From positions 1 to 13,851 of the forward strand of contig JALLAZ010000781.1 of NCBI GenBank assembly GCA_036939755.1: DNA of 13,851 nt, given 5' to 3'. The position numbers and the translations under genes are program-made. Of this stretch, positions 1 to 8,059 are shown in pieces. Positions within the stretch are counted from its first letter, which is position 1. Each line of letters begins with the position of its first letter. This DNA comes from Stephanodiscus triporus. Lineage: Eukaryota > Bacillariophyta > Thalassiosirophyceae > Thalassiosirales > Thalassiosiraceae. Under the pieces are notes generated by a model that saw only the letters and a list, made by a program, of their open reading frames with translations, had not been told where the DNA came from and did not search any database.

Positions 1-200
1 GTCCGATGAGAAGTGAGGTTTCGGCAAGGTCGCGTAGGGGGAGGAGGAAGTCGCGGAAGCGTCATTTTCTCAAAAAAACCGCCAATTCCCCCCCCCCCCC
101 CCCCCCCCCCCCCCCGGCAGGAAAGGGTTAAGGGACCCAGGCGTGAAGTACTCGTAAATGTACTAAATCGAAATGAGTCGTATTCGTTGTACACTATCCA
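1..200. other. Window edge, no gene recognised
   Basis: Apart from the C28 tract this stretch has no convincing coding signal. It is the 3' flank of the minus-strand gene ending at 201. A plus-strand open frame starting at 13 is proline/arginine-rich because it runs through the C-tract, and I do not consider it a gene. Confidence 0.5.
88..115. repeat. Homopolymer tract of 28 C
   Basis: An uninterrupted run of 28 C lies about 85 nt beyond the stop of the minus-strand gene at 201-1842, so the transcript-sense strand would carry a G28 run if transcription continued that far. Such a tract can form G-quadruplex or i-motif structures and is prone to slippage and to sequencing error, so its exact length is uncertain. 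Confidence 0.9.
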
Positions 201-1842
201 CTATATTACCCAGCGTCTACCCACTCTTACATCCGCGGCCAGGGGTCCGGGACCGGACGTACCCAACGGCACCCTGCACTCCGTCACCCAGCAGCTGCCC
301 CCGCCCTTTCTCCCTCCAACGTTGCCGTCCGTCCATTTCAGTATTATGCCCCTCGTCGGATCGACGTGCGCCCGTATCGACGAGTTGACCCTCCTCCTCC
401 CGACATTGCCGAATTCATGCCCACGACCGTCGAGGTTCAGGTAATAATCGTACACGATCTTGCCGGAATTGAGCGATATCGTCGGGGCGATGATTTTGCT
501 GTGGATTATTTCGAGCGAGAAGAAAAATTGTCAGATATTGTCCTTAACAAATGACGAAAGAGAAGGTGGGATTTGCAGCGGAGGGCGAACGGAAGAAGAG
601 CAAAAAAATACACACGCGCACTCGCCTTCCGTCAAGCGCTCGCACAAGCGTCAGGGTGGAATCATCCGCGTCAAGCCTAAGGATCGCTCTCGTCCGTCCC
701 GACGACCCGACGTCGCCCGACAGGACGCACCGCGCCGATCCCTCGACGAAGTCGTACGACGGCATCACCGACACCCCCCCGGCCCCCTTGCTCCGTAGGA
801 AGAAGAGCGGAATTCTCGGCAGACGGAACGATCCCCTCGCGTACTCGATCGACGACGATGACGACGGCGATCCTCTTCCTCCTTTACCGACGGCCAGCCG
901 CAAGAGGAGGTGGTCGTTCGTCGACGACCGCATCGTCTTCGCCGCTAGTGCGACCGGGACGTCGGATCCCGACCCGCCGAGGACGACCTCCAGCGTGTCG
1001 CGACCACGACCGTCGGGAAGGACGCGCCGCCGCCGGCAACGCCGCCCCCTACGGTACGTGATACCCACGTCCATCTCCCTCCTCGCCCCCGCCCCGACGC
1101 TCGACATCGTCGTCGTCTTCGTCGTCGTCGCGACGTCGACATCCCCGTCGTCGTCCCCGATCGTCGTCGTCGTCGTCGTCCCGCCCCCGCCGCCGTCGGG
1201 CGCCTCCCCCCCCGGCAGCCACGGCGCGACGATGCGCGGGAGCCTCACCCTGGCCCCGACCCGAATCATCCGCGGCGCGCTCATCATCTCGTGTCCGTAC
1301 CCGCCGTCGTCGTCGTCGTGTACCTCGCGGGAAGGAAAAGGACTCCACGTCGCCTCGAACGACGCCCCGGTCATCCAGGGCGTCGTGGCGGGGAAGGGAC
1401 CGCCGAGAGCGTCTTCCCTCGACGACACCTCGAAGTGCAATTCCGGATGGACGTCGCGAAGGATCGATGTCGCGTCGCGCGTGTAGGACGACCACCCCCT
1501 CGTCGACGGCGCCTCGTCGTCGTCGTCGTCGACGTCCGCCGCGAGCGCGCGGACGACGCCGTCGTCGAGCAAATACCCCCCCGGATATCGCGACGATGAC
1601 GAGGACGACGACGACGATTTCGTCGTCGTCGATGGCGCGCCCGACGTCCCGATGTGGAACAGGGCGGCGATCCTCGACGACAGACCGAACGTGCCGTCGT
1701 CGTCGCGAACGGCGTCCGGCCGCGACCGTCGGAGTCGTTCCCTCGGCGGCGCATTAAGGAGGGCAGTCGTCGACGGATCGCGGAGGACGAGCGTCAGCGT
1801 CGGACCGCGTACGTCGAACCTGTCGAGGAAGGACGACGGCAT
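201..1842 (-). CDS. Two-exon hypothetical protein, beta-strand-rich, about 508 aa
   Basis: I do not recognise this protein. Model: exon 1 from 1842 to 614, a 115-nt intron (613-499; donor GTGTAT, acceptor CCACAG) and exon 2 from 498 to 201. The join is in phase and gives a smooth run ...ALDGRRVRV|KIIAPTISLNSG. The start is the first ATG in an A/T-rich leader (ataataacATG). The C-terminal 200 residues alternate hydrophobic and polar positions in many short stretches (for example STLTLVRAL, KIVYDYYLNL, GIILKWTDG, PLAADVRVGRRWVI), which suggests a beta-sandwich or beta-barrel; that is inference only. The N-terminal half is interrupted by low-complexity Ser, Asp, Thr and Gly runs encoded by CGT/CGA-type triplet repeats (about 1100-1200, 1510-1540 and 1590-1640). 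No signal peptide or transmembrane helix is evident. The gene diverges from the small membrane-protein gene. An exon end at 622 or 616 joined to 454 or nearby is a weaker alternative. The opposite strand is also open for 311 codons, but that frame is arginine-rich and protein-unlike. Confidence 0.6.
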
Positions 1843-2319
1843 GTTATTATATTATTATTGTAGGGATGGTGGCGTCGTCTCTTTCTTTTCTTCCCATCCC
1901 CCGATGGTTTGGGGAAACGGACAGCAGGGACAGTGTTTGTGTTGTTTTGGCCGTCGTCTGTCGTCGTTGTTTGCTTGGCTGTGGAACTGGCGGGATGACC
2001 TACAGTACTTAGGGGTGGATGGAACTTTTACACTTCTCGAGGATTTAGTACAGTTCTACATTCCTTATCGTACGTACAGTTTGTACGGGGAAGGCTTTTC
2101 TTCTTTGTGAGGCAAAATTTCTTTTCGGGGGGGGGCGGGGGGGAGCAAATTGCGGTTTACCTGTTTTCTTTTCGGCGACGTTTCTGCCCACGCAACTCAC
2201 ACAATAACAACCCCTCAACAAACGCCATTTCACGAGCGCATCAATCGTCTACTCCAGCAGGGGACGACGCAGCGAGCAATAATAATATTACTTGGCAAGA
2301 CAAACAGAAGACGGCAGAT
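1843..2319. promoter_or_regulatory. Divergent intergenic region of about 480 bp
   Basis: This lies between the start of the minus-strand gene (1842) and the proposed start of the plus-strand small membrane-protein gene (2320), so it should hold both promoters. It contains a G-rich tract at about 2127-2144 (runs of G broken by a single C) and an AT-rich leader directly before the minus-strand ATG. I see no clear TATA box or recognisable transcription-factor site. Confidence 0.4.
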
Positions 2320-2801
2320 ATGGAATTAAAGTTGGATACGCCTATCGTGGTGAGTGGATCAATGGCAGGAAACGTATCAATTGTCGCAGCAGCGGCGCCA
2401 TCGATCGATCGATTGTCGCCACAATGGTGTGTGTCATCGATAGATTGTCGCTATAACAAATGCGTCATCGATCGATTGCTGCCACAACAAATGTGTCATC
2501 GATCGATTGACGTATCATTATAGAAGGAGTATATTTTTGTCGACGACATAATATATTCCTAACCCTATCGAATTCCATGAAACTTCTTCAGGTTGCATTG
2601 CTGGTTGGCGTGGCTGTTATTGCGGTGGGCCTGGTGATCATGAAACGGAATAAAGCGAAAGCGAATCGCAATAAAAGGGCTAAATACCAAGCACCAGCAT
2701 CAGAATCACCCATAATGAAAAAGAAGATAGCAACTGGAATTGGTAGCGTACAAACTCCATCAGGGCGACGATCTGCACGCCTTGCTAGGAAAAGTATGTA
2801 G
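2320..2801 (+). CDS. Small single-pass membrane protein, two exons, 79 aa
   Basis: Unrecognised family. Exon 1 is only ten codons (2320-2349, MELKLDTPIV). A 242-nt intron (2350-2591) follows, with a consensus donor GTGAGT and acceptor CTTCTTCAG. Exon 2 (2592-2801) codes for 69 residues to a TAG stop. Both splice sites are phase 0, so the frame is kept exactly. ATG 2320 is the first ATG in its frame. The protein has one hydrophobic helix at about residues 9-27, directly followed by a strongly basic stretch (KRNKAKANRNKRAK), which predicts that the C-terminus faces the cytosol or nucleoplasm. The tail ends in TPSGRRSARLARKSM, which resembles basic nuclear or DNA/RNA-binding tails, but that is only a resemblance. 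Alternative model: an unspliced 74-aa ORF from ATG 2577 with the same helix, which would begin inside the proposed intron. I favour the spliced form. Confidence 0.6.
2399..2511. repeat. 31-bp tandem repeat inside an intron, about 3.5 copies
   Basis: Units begin with catcgatcgattg (or close variants) at 2399, 2435, 2466 and 2497; the last is partial. The middle two are 31 bp long and the first is 36 bp. Each full unit continues with a variant of tcgccacaacaaatgtgt. Copies are diverged by several substitutions. The array lies wholly within the proposed intron 2350-2591. Spacing is too short and the copies too degenerate for a CRISPR array. Confidence 0.8.
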
Positions 2802-3704
2802 AGAAACTCATGGTTTTTTCATACGGGAGAAATACATACATACTACAGTTTTAATGTCATCATGAATGAATGCATATACGATGAATACAACCGACTTGGG
2901 TGCGTATTCTACATTGTTCACGAAGGGTTCAGAGTTGGAATTTTATGGCTGAGCATGGAGAATGACATGACTTGTTGCACTCAATTAATTAATTCGAAAT
3001 AAAACTAATCTAACCTAACTCCCTTGCTGCCTGCCTCAAAAGGATGACGCATTCCCTTGGGTCGTTGAGATCAATAATGTAGATAGCGACAACTTATCCT
3101 TCCATATATTTCCGGCCACTCTCGCGAAACTGTGTGGAGGCAGGCGACCTCTGTGGTATGGCTAGCTCTAGCATTAGATAACATGAGTCAAAATAAGCCG
3201 TCGTTCCTTTGCACAGACTGTAGACTTAAATTGCGCTACACGGAATTCTTCCAAATGAGACAGAGCAAATGCAAAATGACAAGGTACAAGCTAAATTTTT
3301 TAAAGAGCTCACAAAACGAAGACAAAGTTACAATTTGGTATGACTGAAGTATGGTTAAACACAGAAAATGGAGATCACTGGCTAAAGCAGTTACATCACG
3401 AAACGAAATGTAATTGGTTCAACATACACCGAAAACAATGTCACTATTGTGGAGCCCGAGGTCCATACTCTCTCACAGATATCAAAGTTCATTTCGTTAG
3501 ATCCTTTTCAAACCCGAGCGTTGGACTGATCCAAGGAGGGCCAATAATCAAATGACATAAATCGTATCATACTACATCGTGATTATTATTACAATAATCA
3601 TTCCCCCCATTACCCACAAGCGACCCTGTTTCGCCTCTTCTAGTTTCATACTCCCTCGCCACTCGCACGAGAACCCCCTCCACCCCCAACTATAAAAACT
3701 TTAC
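2802..3704. other. AT-rich intergenic stretch, no gene recognised
   Basis: About 900 bp between the convergent 3' ends of the small membrane-protein gene and the gamma carbonic anhydrase gene. Open frames here (for example plus 3132-3347 and 3340-3555) are short, have no recognisable domain and lack the GC-rich codon use of the neighbouring genes. A small inverted repeat (GATTATT, 5-nt loop, AATAATC) sits at 3581-3599, about 105 nt beyond the carbonic anhydrase stop. I see nothing else definite. Confidence 0.5.
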
Positions 3705-4574
3705 TTACTTCTGCTGCTCCGCCTCCTGCCGTTTCTTCCTCAACTTCAAACCCTCCTCGGGATTCGTCAGCGCGTTATCGAAGATTAGACCCGGCGAGCC
3801 CATCCCGAGCACGTCCCCGGACTGCCTCTCCGACTCCCTCGCGTTCGGCTGCCAGTACTCCGGATCGCGATAGATCGAATCCTCGTACGCGGCTTTGTCC
3901 TCGTGGATCTGCTCCAGACTCTTGTCGCACTCGACCGCGTGCATCAGCGCGAGGGCGAGCGTGTCCCTGGCGTTCTCGGACGCGACGAGGAGCTCCTCGG
4001 GCGTAGTCCTGCGTATCATCTTCGCGGGCGATCCCGACCAGTACTCCCCCGGCCCGACGACGGCGCCGGGCGTCACCACCGCGCCCGGCCCGATCACGGC
4101 GTGTTCCCCCACGATCGACCCGTCGAGGACCTGGGCGGACGGACCGATCACGCACCCGTCCTTCAGCGTGGCCGCGTGCACGATCGCTCCCGGACCGATG
4201 GTCACGTTGTTCCCGATGATCGACGGGAAATCCCCCTGGATCTTGGCCACGTGTATCACCGCCCTGTCCCCCACGCTCGTGTTCTCCCCGATGGTCACCT
4301 TGTTGACGTCGCCCCGGATGGTGGCGCCGTACCAGACGCTGCTGTTATTGCCAAGGGTCACGTCCCCTATGACGGACGCGTTTGGCGCGACGAAGGCGGT
4401 GAGGGGGGAGACGGTGGGGGATAGGCCGTCCACGGCCACGAAGCGGGTGGACGGCACGAGGCGATCGGAGTACTTGCAAACCTCCATTGACTTCCCGAGG
4501 GAGTCGAGACCCTGACCGAGCCTGCGGGCCGCGTTGGACGCGGCGATGACTATTCGCGCTCCGTAAGACGTCAT
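3705..4574 (-). CDS. Gamma-class carbonic anhydrase-like protein (mitochondrial type), 289 aa
   Basis: Single-exon gene for a left-handed beta-helix protein of the gamma carbonic anhydrase family. In plants and algae these proteins form the carbonic anhydrase domain of mitochondrial complex I. Residues about 1-25 resemble plant homologues (basic, amphipathic, RLGQGLDSLG) and fit mitochondrial import. Hexapeptide turns run from about 60 to 180 (AFVAPNASVIGDV, SSVWYGATIRGDVNKVTIG, NNVTIGPGAIVHAA, GPSAQVLDGSIVG), followed by WSGSPAKMIRR and a helical C-terminal tail. Arg87 and Asp89 of the conserved IRGDV are present. Of the three histidines that bind metal in the family, His108 (VIHVA) and His133 (IVHAA) are present, but the GHS histidine is replaced by Pro128 (IGPG). 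The protein may therefore be a structural, catalytically weak member like the plant carbonic anhydrase-like subunits. The start has a good leader (aaataacaaATG). A more general bacterial-type hexapeptide transferase is the alternative, less likely. Confidence 0.9.
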   Translation of the reverse strand: MTSYGARIVIAASNAARRLGQGLDSLGKSMEVCKYSDRLVPSTRFVAVDGLSPTVSPLTAFVAPNASVIGDVTLGNNSSVWYGATIRGDVNKVTIGENTSVGDRAVIHVAKIQGDFPSIIGNNVTIGPGAIVHAATLKDGCVIGPSAQVLDGSIVGEHAVIGPGAVVTPGAVVGPGEYWSGSPAKMIRRTTPEELLVASENARDTLALALMHAVECDKSLEQIHEDKAAYEDSIYRDPEYWQPNARESERQSGDVLGMGSPGLIFDNALTNPEEGLKLRKKRQEAEQQK

Positions 4575-4587
4575 TTGTTATTTATGC

Positions 4588-4599
4588 GGGGGGGGGGGG
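4588..4599. repeat. G12 tract (C12 in sense) in the leader of the carbonic anhydrase gene
   Basis: A run of 12 G lies 14-25 nt upstream of the minus-strand ATG at 4574, followed by further short G runs to about 4610. In the transcript sense this is a C-rich pyrimidine tract immediately before the start codon. It may be part of the core promoter or 5' leader; the role is inferred from position only. Confidence 0.6.
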
Positions 4600-5311
4600 C
4601 GGAGGGAGGGCTGGTCTTTCACCGGGTAATAGGAGGAGAGGTGAATCCGAGCTGCCGGGGTGGTTGCTCGGCCATGCATGGGGTTAAGGTGCTTTTGGGG
4701 AAGTCCATGTACGTACGTACCTAAAAAAACCTTTATCCTAATCGAGTTGTACAATTATTAGATTTGTTTTTTTGCCTCTCCTCCAAAAATCTTTGGCCTG
4801 TGTTAAAGAGAGCAAAACGATGAAGGACGAAAAAATACACAGCAAATGATGCTCTAGAGATAGCAGTCAAAGTCAAGGCTGAGTTGTGAATTGAGTCGAC
4901 ATAGCTTCGTTGACAGTAGGCCGTGCTGTTGCACAGAATGCAGAAAGACTGTTTGTGGTACAATTTCAAGCAATGTGAAACAAAAGCAAATGAAGCAAAA
5001 GCAAAGTAAAAGCTCTTTCTAATACTAATATTACTCATCCTGAAATAGTCAAGCCATAATTGCACTGTATGTCTAAATGAAATATCCTTATATCTTCATT
5101 TGCTACCTCTCTTCCACCATAAGGTGAACTGCATACCCTGACTATTGCCAAAAAAAAAGATAACACGGCTTATTGACTTCACCCCAACGTTCTGACATGC
5201 AATCAATATCTAATCGAATGATACAACCAAAAAACGTTACGTCAAAGTTGTTTGTTCCTGATAGTTAGTCGACACTGACGGAATCTGTAGAATGTCACCG
5301 AAACAAACCTT
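4600..5311. other. AT-rich intergenic stretch, no gene recognised
   Basis: About 710 bp between the start of the carbonic anhydrase gene and the 3' end of the plastid-protein gene, both on the minus strand. It should hold the carbonic anhydrase promoter at its left end. A short palindromic gtac repeat is at about 4709-4720. A 110-codon minus-strand open frame (4733-5065) is rich in Phe, Ser and Cys, has no recognisable motif, and looks like chance reading of AT-rich DNA. Confidence 0.5.
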
Positions 5312-6327
5312 TTAAGTGCTTCCCTGGACCAGCCACGTTTTCTTAAAGTCCTCCGTCTCGATAACCAAGTAGCCCTGAATCAAGCCCGGACCCTGTGGTT
5401 TGAATTTGACAACGAAATGAGTATCCTCCCGGCTCTTGATAGATCCCTCGCTGGGTTCAACGGACCAGTCCATGGGCGTATCGCTAGTGAAAGCTGCGCG
5501 AAAGTCTGCAAATCCCATGTAAGGATTTCGAAGCTGTTCCATGTGTATGTAATAACCCAGATGATGATGTGAAAACAATGCGCGTAATTCTCTGGCAAAA
5601 ATGCAAAGATATTTTGACTCACGAATATATCATGAGTGGCGACCTTAGCCGTCTTCAACTCGATCACTCCCTCGAGTTTATCCCCCGCCACGACCGGACC
5701 AAATGCCGCGTCCATATCGAACTCCTCGTTCCTCTCAACGCCAAACTTGGCAAGCTGACGCCAGTCCTCCTCCGCAGTACTCATTTTTGAATCGAAGGTT
5801 TCCGCCATATTCTTCAGCTGCTGATTCTTGGCGCGGACCTCCTGCTGATTGGCCCAATTCTCCAGCTGCTGCGCGCGGGCGGTATCCATCTTGGGATTGC
5901 CCTCGCGCAGCGCGTCGGCGTATCCGGAGGACGTGCCCCAGGCGTTCTTCGCCGACATCGACTTGGAATTGAATAAGGACACGCCGGTATCCACCTTCTC
6001 GAGTCCCTTGTTGCCGTCCCCTGCCACGCCCATCTGTCCGTCCCCGCCGTCGAATTCGTTGAAGTCGACGAAGTCCTTGAACGAGCCGGGGCCGTAGGAT
6101 ACGATCTCCGACTTGTCCATCTTGTTAGCCTCGCGCGACTCTTCGTCGGGGATGGGGTTAGAGTCGGCCGCGTTGAGATCGCGTGATAGGTTGTCCAGGT
6201 AGCCTCTGAGCGGCATCGATGACACACGGGCCTTGGGTTGACACGATGGCATGAATGCATTAATGATGTTCACATTCGTGGTGGCAGCACCGACGATTAC
6301 GAGGACTGCTGATTTTGATGAATGCAT
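5312..6327 (-). CDS. Plastid-targeted protein of unknown function, two exons, 308 aa
   Basis: Exon 1 runs 6327-5623 (235 codons), then an 89-nt intron (5622-5534; donor GTGAGT, acceptor GGAACAG) and exon 2, 5533-5312 (73 codons plus TAA). The join is phase 0 and reads ...KVATHDIF|LRNPYMGF. The N-terminus is a signal peptide (about residues 6-24) ending in the INA|FMPS site. This is the A|F-x-P motif of diatom proteins imported into four-membrane plastids, followed by a basic, Ser-rich transit stretch (residues 28-50). The mature part has a Gly/Asp-rich segment (GGDGQMGVAGDGNKG, about 103-117), a charged helical segment rich in Gln (about 150-195), and a C-terminal domain of about 75 residues. 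That domain has a beta-strand pattern (THFVVKFKPQGPG, GYLVIETEDFKKTWLV) suggesting an immunoglobulin-like sandwich. There is no transmembrane helix after the presequence, so a soluble stromal or peripheral thylakoid location is likely. Function unknown. Confidence 0.75.
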
Positions 6328-6762
6328 AGTTGAGGTTGAATGTTATCACCCTGGCGAGATAAAAAGTCGGCGTCCCTCTGTAAAGATGGGGAGGTGAGAT
6401 GTTTTGATGTGTGAGGATGCTGAGAGATGTTGATGATGTGATATTTTTTTATGTTCAAGTTCCCCCCCGACACTGGATTTGGTCATAATATGAGTGAAAT
6501 CCTTGTGGGACTGATTTTTCTGTGTGTTTTGGAACGGGGGGAGTACTTAACACCCCATATCGTACTTCTACGGACTTACTTACGTGTACTTACAACCAAC
6601 CTCCTTCGTACTTTACACCACGTCCTCCATGCTTACGTCGTTCACCCACTTTTGTAGGAATTGGTATGCGCATCACCGTGACCACCAACGACCACGAATC
6701 TCCGTCCTGGTCCCCATAAAACTCAAGCCCCGTATTATTCTTTCCAAACAACGAACAACAAC
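6328..6762. promoter_or_regulatory. Divergent promoter region
   Basis: This is the 435-bp spacer between the start of the minus-strand plastid-protein gene and the plus-strand F-box gene, and must hold both promoters. The right-hand gene has the leader aacgaacaacaacATG, typical of a strong start context in diatoms and other protists. Short repeats of gtactta/acttac occur at about 6540-6600. I see no clear TATA box and no supported open reading frame. Confidence 0.45.
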
Positions 6763-7872
6763 ATGACGATTCGAAACCCCGCGCTCCCTCCCCTTTACTT
6801 CTCATCGAACGACGGAGCAAAAGCAGAACAGGAACTGGCCTCTCCCTCTCTGCAGAATCTCCCCCCCGAACTCCTCCACGCCTGCCTCGCCCGATACGCC
6901 GACTGGGGAGACCTCGCCAGGCTCGCGTGCGTCCAATCCAAATGGAAAGACATCGTCGACGATGCCGCGACGTTCGGCGGACGGGATGCCATGTGGGAGC
7001 TGAGCATGTGCCTCTTGCACGGGGAAGACGTGCACGACGATGGAAGCACGAGCGAGGGAAAAAAACAACGATCGTCGAACGGGGTGGAGGGCGGCGCCGA
7101 GAGCAATGACGTCGGCAACGTCGCGAGGAGGGGGAATAGCAGTAGGGGATTGCGAAAGAACGAGGCGCTGGCGGTCAAGTACCTCATCCGCCTGTGCGGG
7201 ATGGAAGTCGATGCGATTATTCGCCAACCGCAAAATCCTCCCTCGGGGGAACAGCGACGGGCCGTCGCGAGCGTCCTCCCCGGCGACGAGGAGTCCTCCG
7301 AGGGACGCGCGTCGACGGGGGAGGAGGCCGACGAGGCCGCCCTCCTCGAACTGGCGTCGTGTTACCTCTCCGGCACGGGCCTCCCGAGGCCCGATCCTCA
7401 CGCGGCCGTACGCTGCCTGACGTCGGCGTACCATCGAACGAGGTCGGCCGAGTCGGCGCACAGGCTGGCGCTGATATACGAGTATCCCGCCCAGTCGAAC
7501 GAACTTATCCCCATCGACGTCGTGGCCGCCTTCGAGTGGTTCAAGGCCGCGGCCGTGAACGGCAACGTCACGAGCATGGCCGAGCTGGCCCTGTGTTACG
7601 AATTGGGATGCGGCGTCGAACGTAGCGACGAGGAGGCGTTGGATTGGTACACGAAGGCGGCCAATGCCGGGCATTCCGCGGCGCACTATTCCGTGGGCGA
7701 GCACTTCGAGGAGGCGAGGGGCGTGAATATGGACCACGAGGAGGCGTGCCTGTGGTATTACCGCGCCGCGGTTCTCGGGGAGGAGGACGGCGTCGGCGGG
7801 CTGAGGAGGTTGGCCGACGTGGCCAGGAGGGTGGTGCCGCGTGTGGAGGAGGTCCTGAACAATCATGCCTGA
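6763..7872 (+). CDS. F-box protein with Sel1-like repeats, 369 aa
   Basis: Intronless gene. Residues about 29-68 match an F-box: LQNLPPELLHACLARY, then DLARLACVQSKWKDIVDD, with the Leu-Pro start and the final Trp of the motif. F-box proteins bind SKP1 and bring substrates to SCF-type cullin ubiquitin ligases. Residues 85-190 are a charged, low-complexity linker. From about 192 to 338 there are four Sel1-type (SLR) helical repeats, for example ELASCYLSGTG, AFEWFKAAAVNGNVTSMAELALCYELGCGVE and ALDWYTKAANAGHSAAHYSVGEHFEEARGV; these are solenoid protein-binding modules. The likely role is a substrate receptor for ubiquitination, with the Sel1 repeats as the binding surface; the substrate cannot be guessed. 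The start ATG has a strong aacaacaac leader. Its 3' end converges on the riboflavin kinase gene, 187 bp away. The opposite strand is open for 362 codons, but the repeats on this strand settle the coding strand. Confidence 0.88.
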   Translation: MTIRNPALPPLYFSSNDGAKAEQELASPSLQNLPPELLHACLARYADWGDLARLACVQSKWKDIVDDAATFGGRDAMWELSMCLLHGEDVHDDGSTSEGKKQRSSNGVEGGAESNDVGNVARRGNSSRGLRKNEALAVKYLIRLCGMEVDAIIRQPQNPPSGEQRRAVASVLPGDEESSEGRASTGEEADEAALLELASCYLSGTGLPRPDPHAAVRCLTSAYHRTRSAESAHRLALIYEYPAQSNELIPIDVVAAFEWFKAAAVNGNVTSMAELALCYELGCGVERSDEEALDWYTKAANAGHSAAHYSVGEHFEEARGVNMDHEEACLWYYRAAVLGEEDGVGGLRRLADVARRVVPRVEEVLNNHA

Positions 7873-7953
7873 GGCGCCGGGAGGGCGCAATAATTCTCTC
7901 TCTGTACATAGCTTTTTAGGTGTAGTTGATCATGTTAAGGATCATAGAAATTT

Positions 7954-7959
7954 TTTATT
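7954..7959 (-). terminator. Possible polyadenylation signal (AATAAA) for the riboflavin kinase gene
   Basis: AATAAA occurs on the minus strand about 100 nt beyond the riboflavin kinase stop, within the 187-bp convergent spacer. Canonical signals are not always used in these organisms, so this is tentative. Confidence 0.3.
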
Positions 7960-8059
7960 AAAATGGCCATGAGCAGTATTGTAGAAACTGGATTGCACGA
8001 GCATAGTCGACACCTGCTGTTTCATTTCATCCGAACGAGAAAGAAAAGATTTCGACACT

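Noticed and set aside
551..1486. 311-codon plus-strand open frame
   Set aside because: It is antisense to the beta-rich gene, consists mainly of Arg, Pro and Ser from GC-rich triplet repeats, and has no domain-like pattern.
2399..2511. Possible CRISPR array
   Set aside because: The units are head-to-tail tandem copies with no unique spacers, in an apparent eukaryotic genome.
3132..3555. Two adjacent plus-strand 71-codon frames containing Cys pairs
   Set aside because: The CxxC-like pairs are isolated, the frames are short and the base composition is that of the surrounding spacer; no zinc-finger pattern is complete.
3581..3599. Hairpin GATTATT/AATAATC as a transcription terminator
   Set aside because: It lies about 105 nt beyond a gene end, has a weak A/T stem, and rho-independent-style hairpins do not end RNA polymerase II transcripts.
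4733..5065. 110-codon minus-strand open frame with hydrophobic stretches
   Set aside because: Phe/Ser/Cys-rich reading of AT-rich intergenic DNA with no clear start context or family resemblance.
6802..7890. 362-codon minus-strand open frame
   Set aside because: It is antisense to the F-box/Sel1 gene, whose repeat motifs clearly fix the coding strand.
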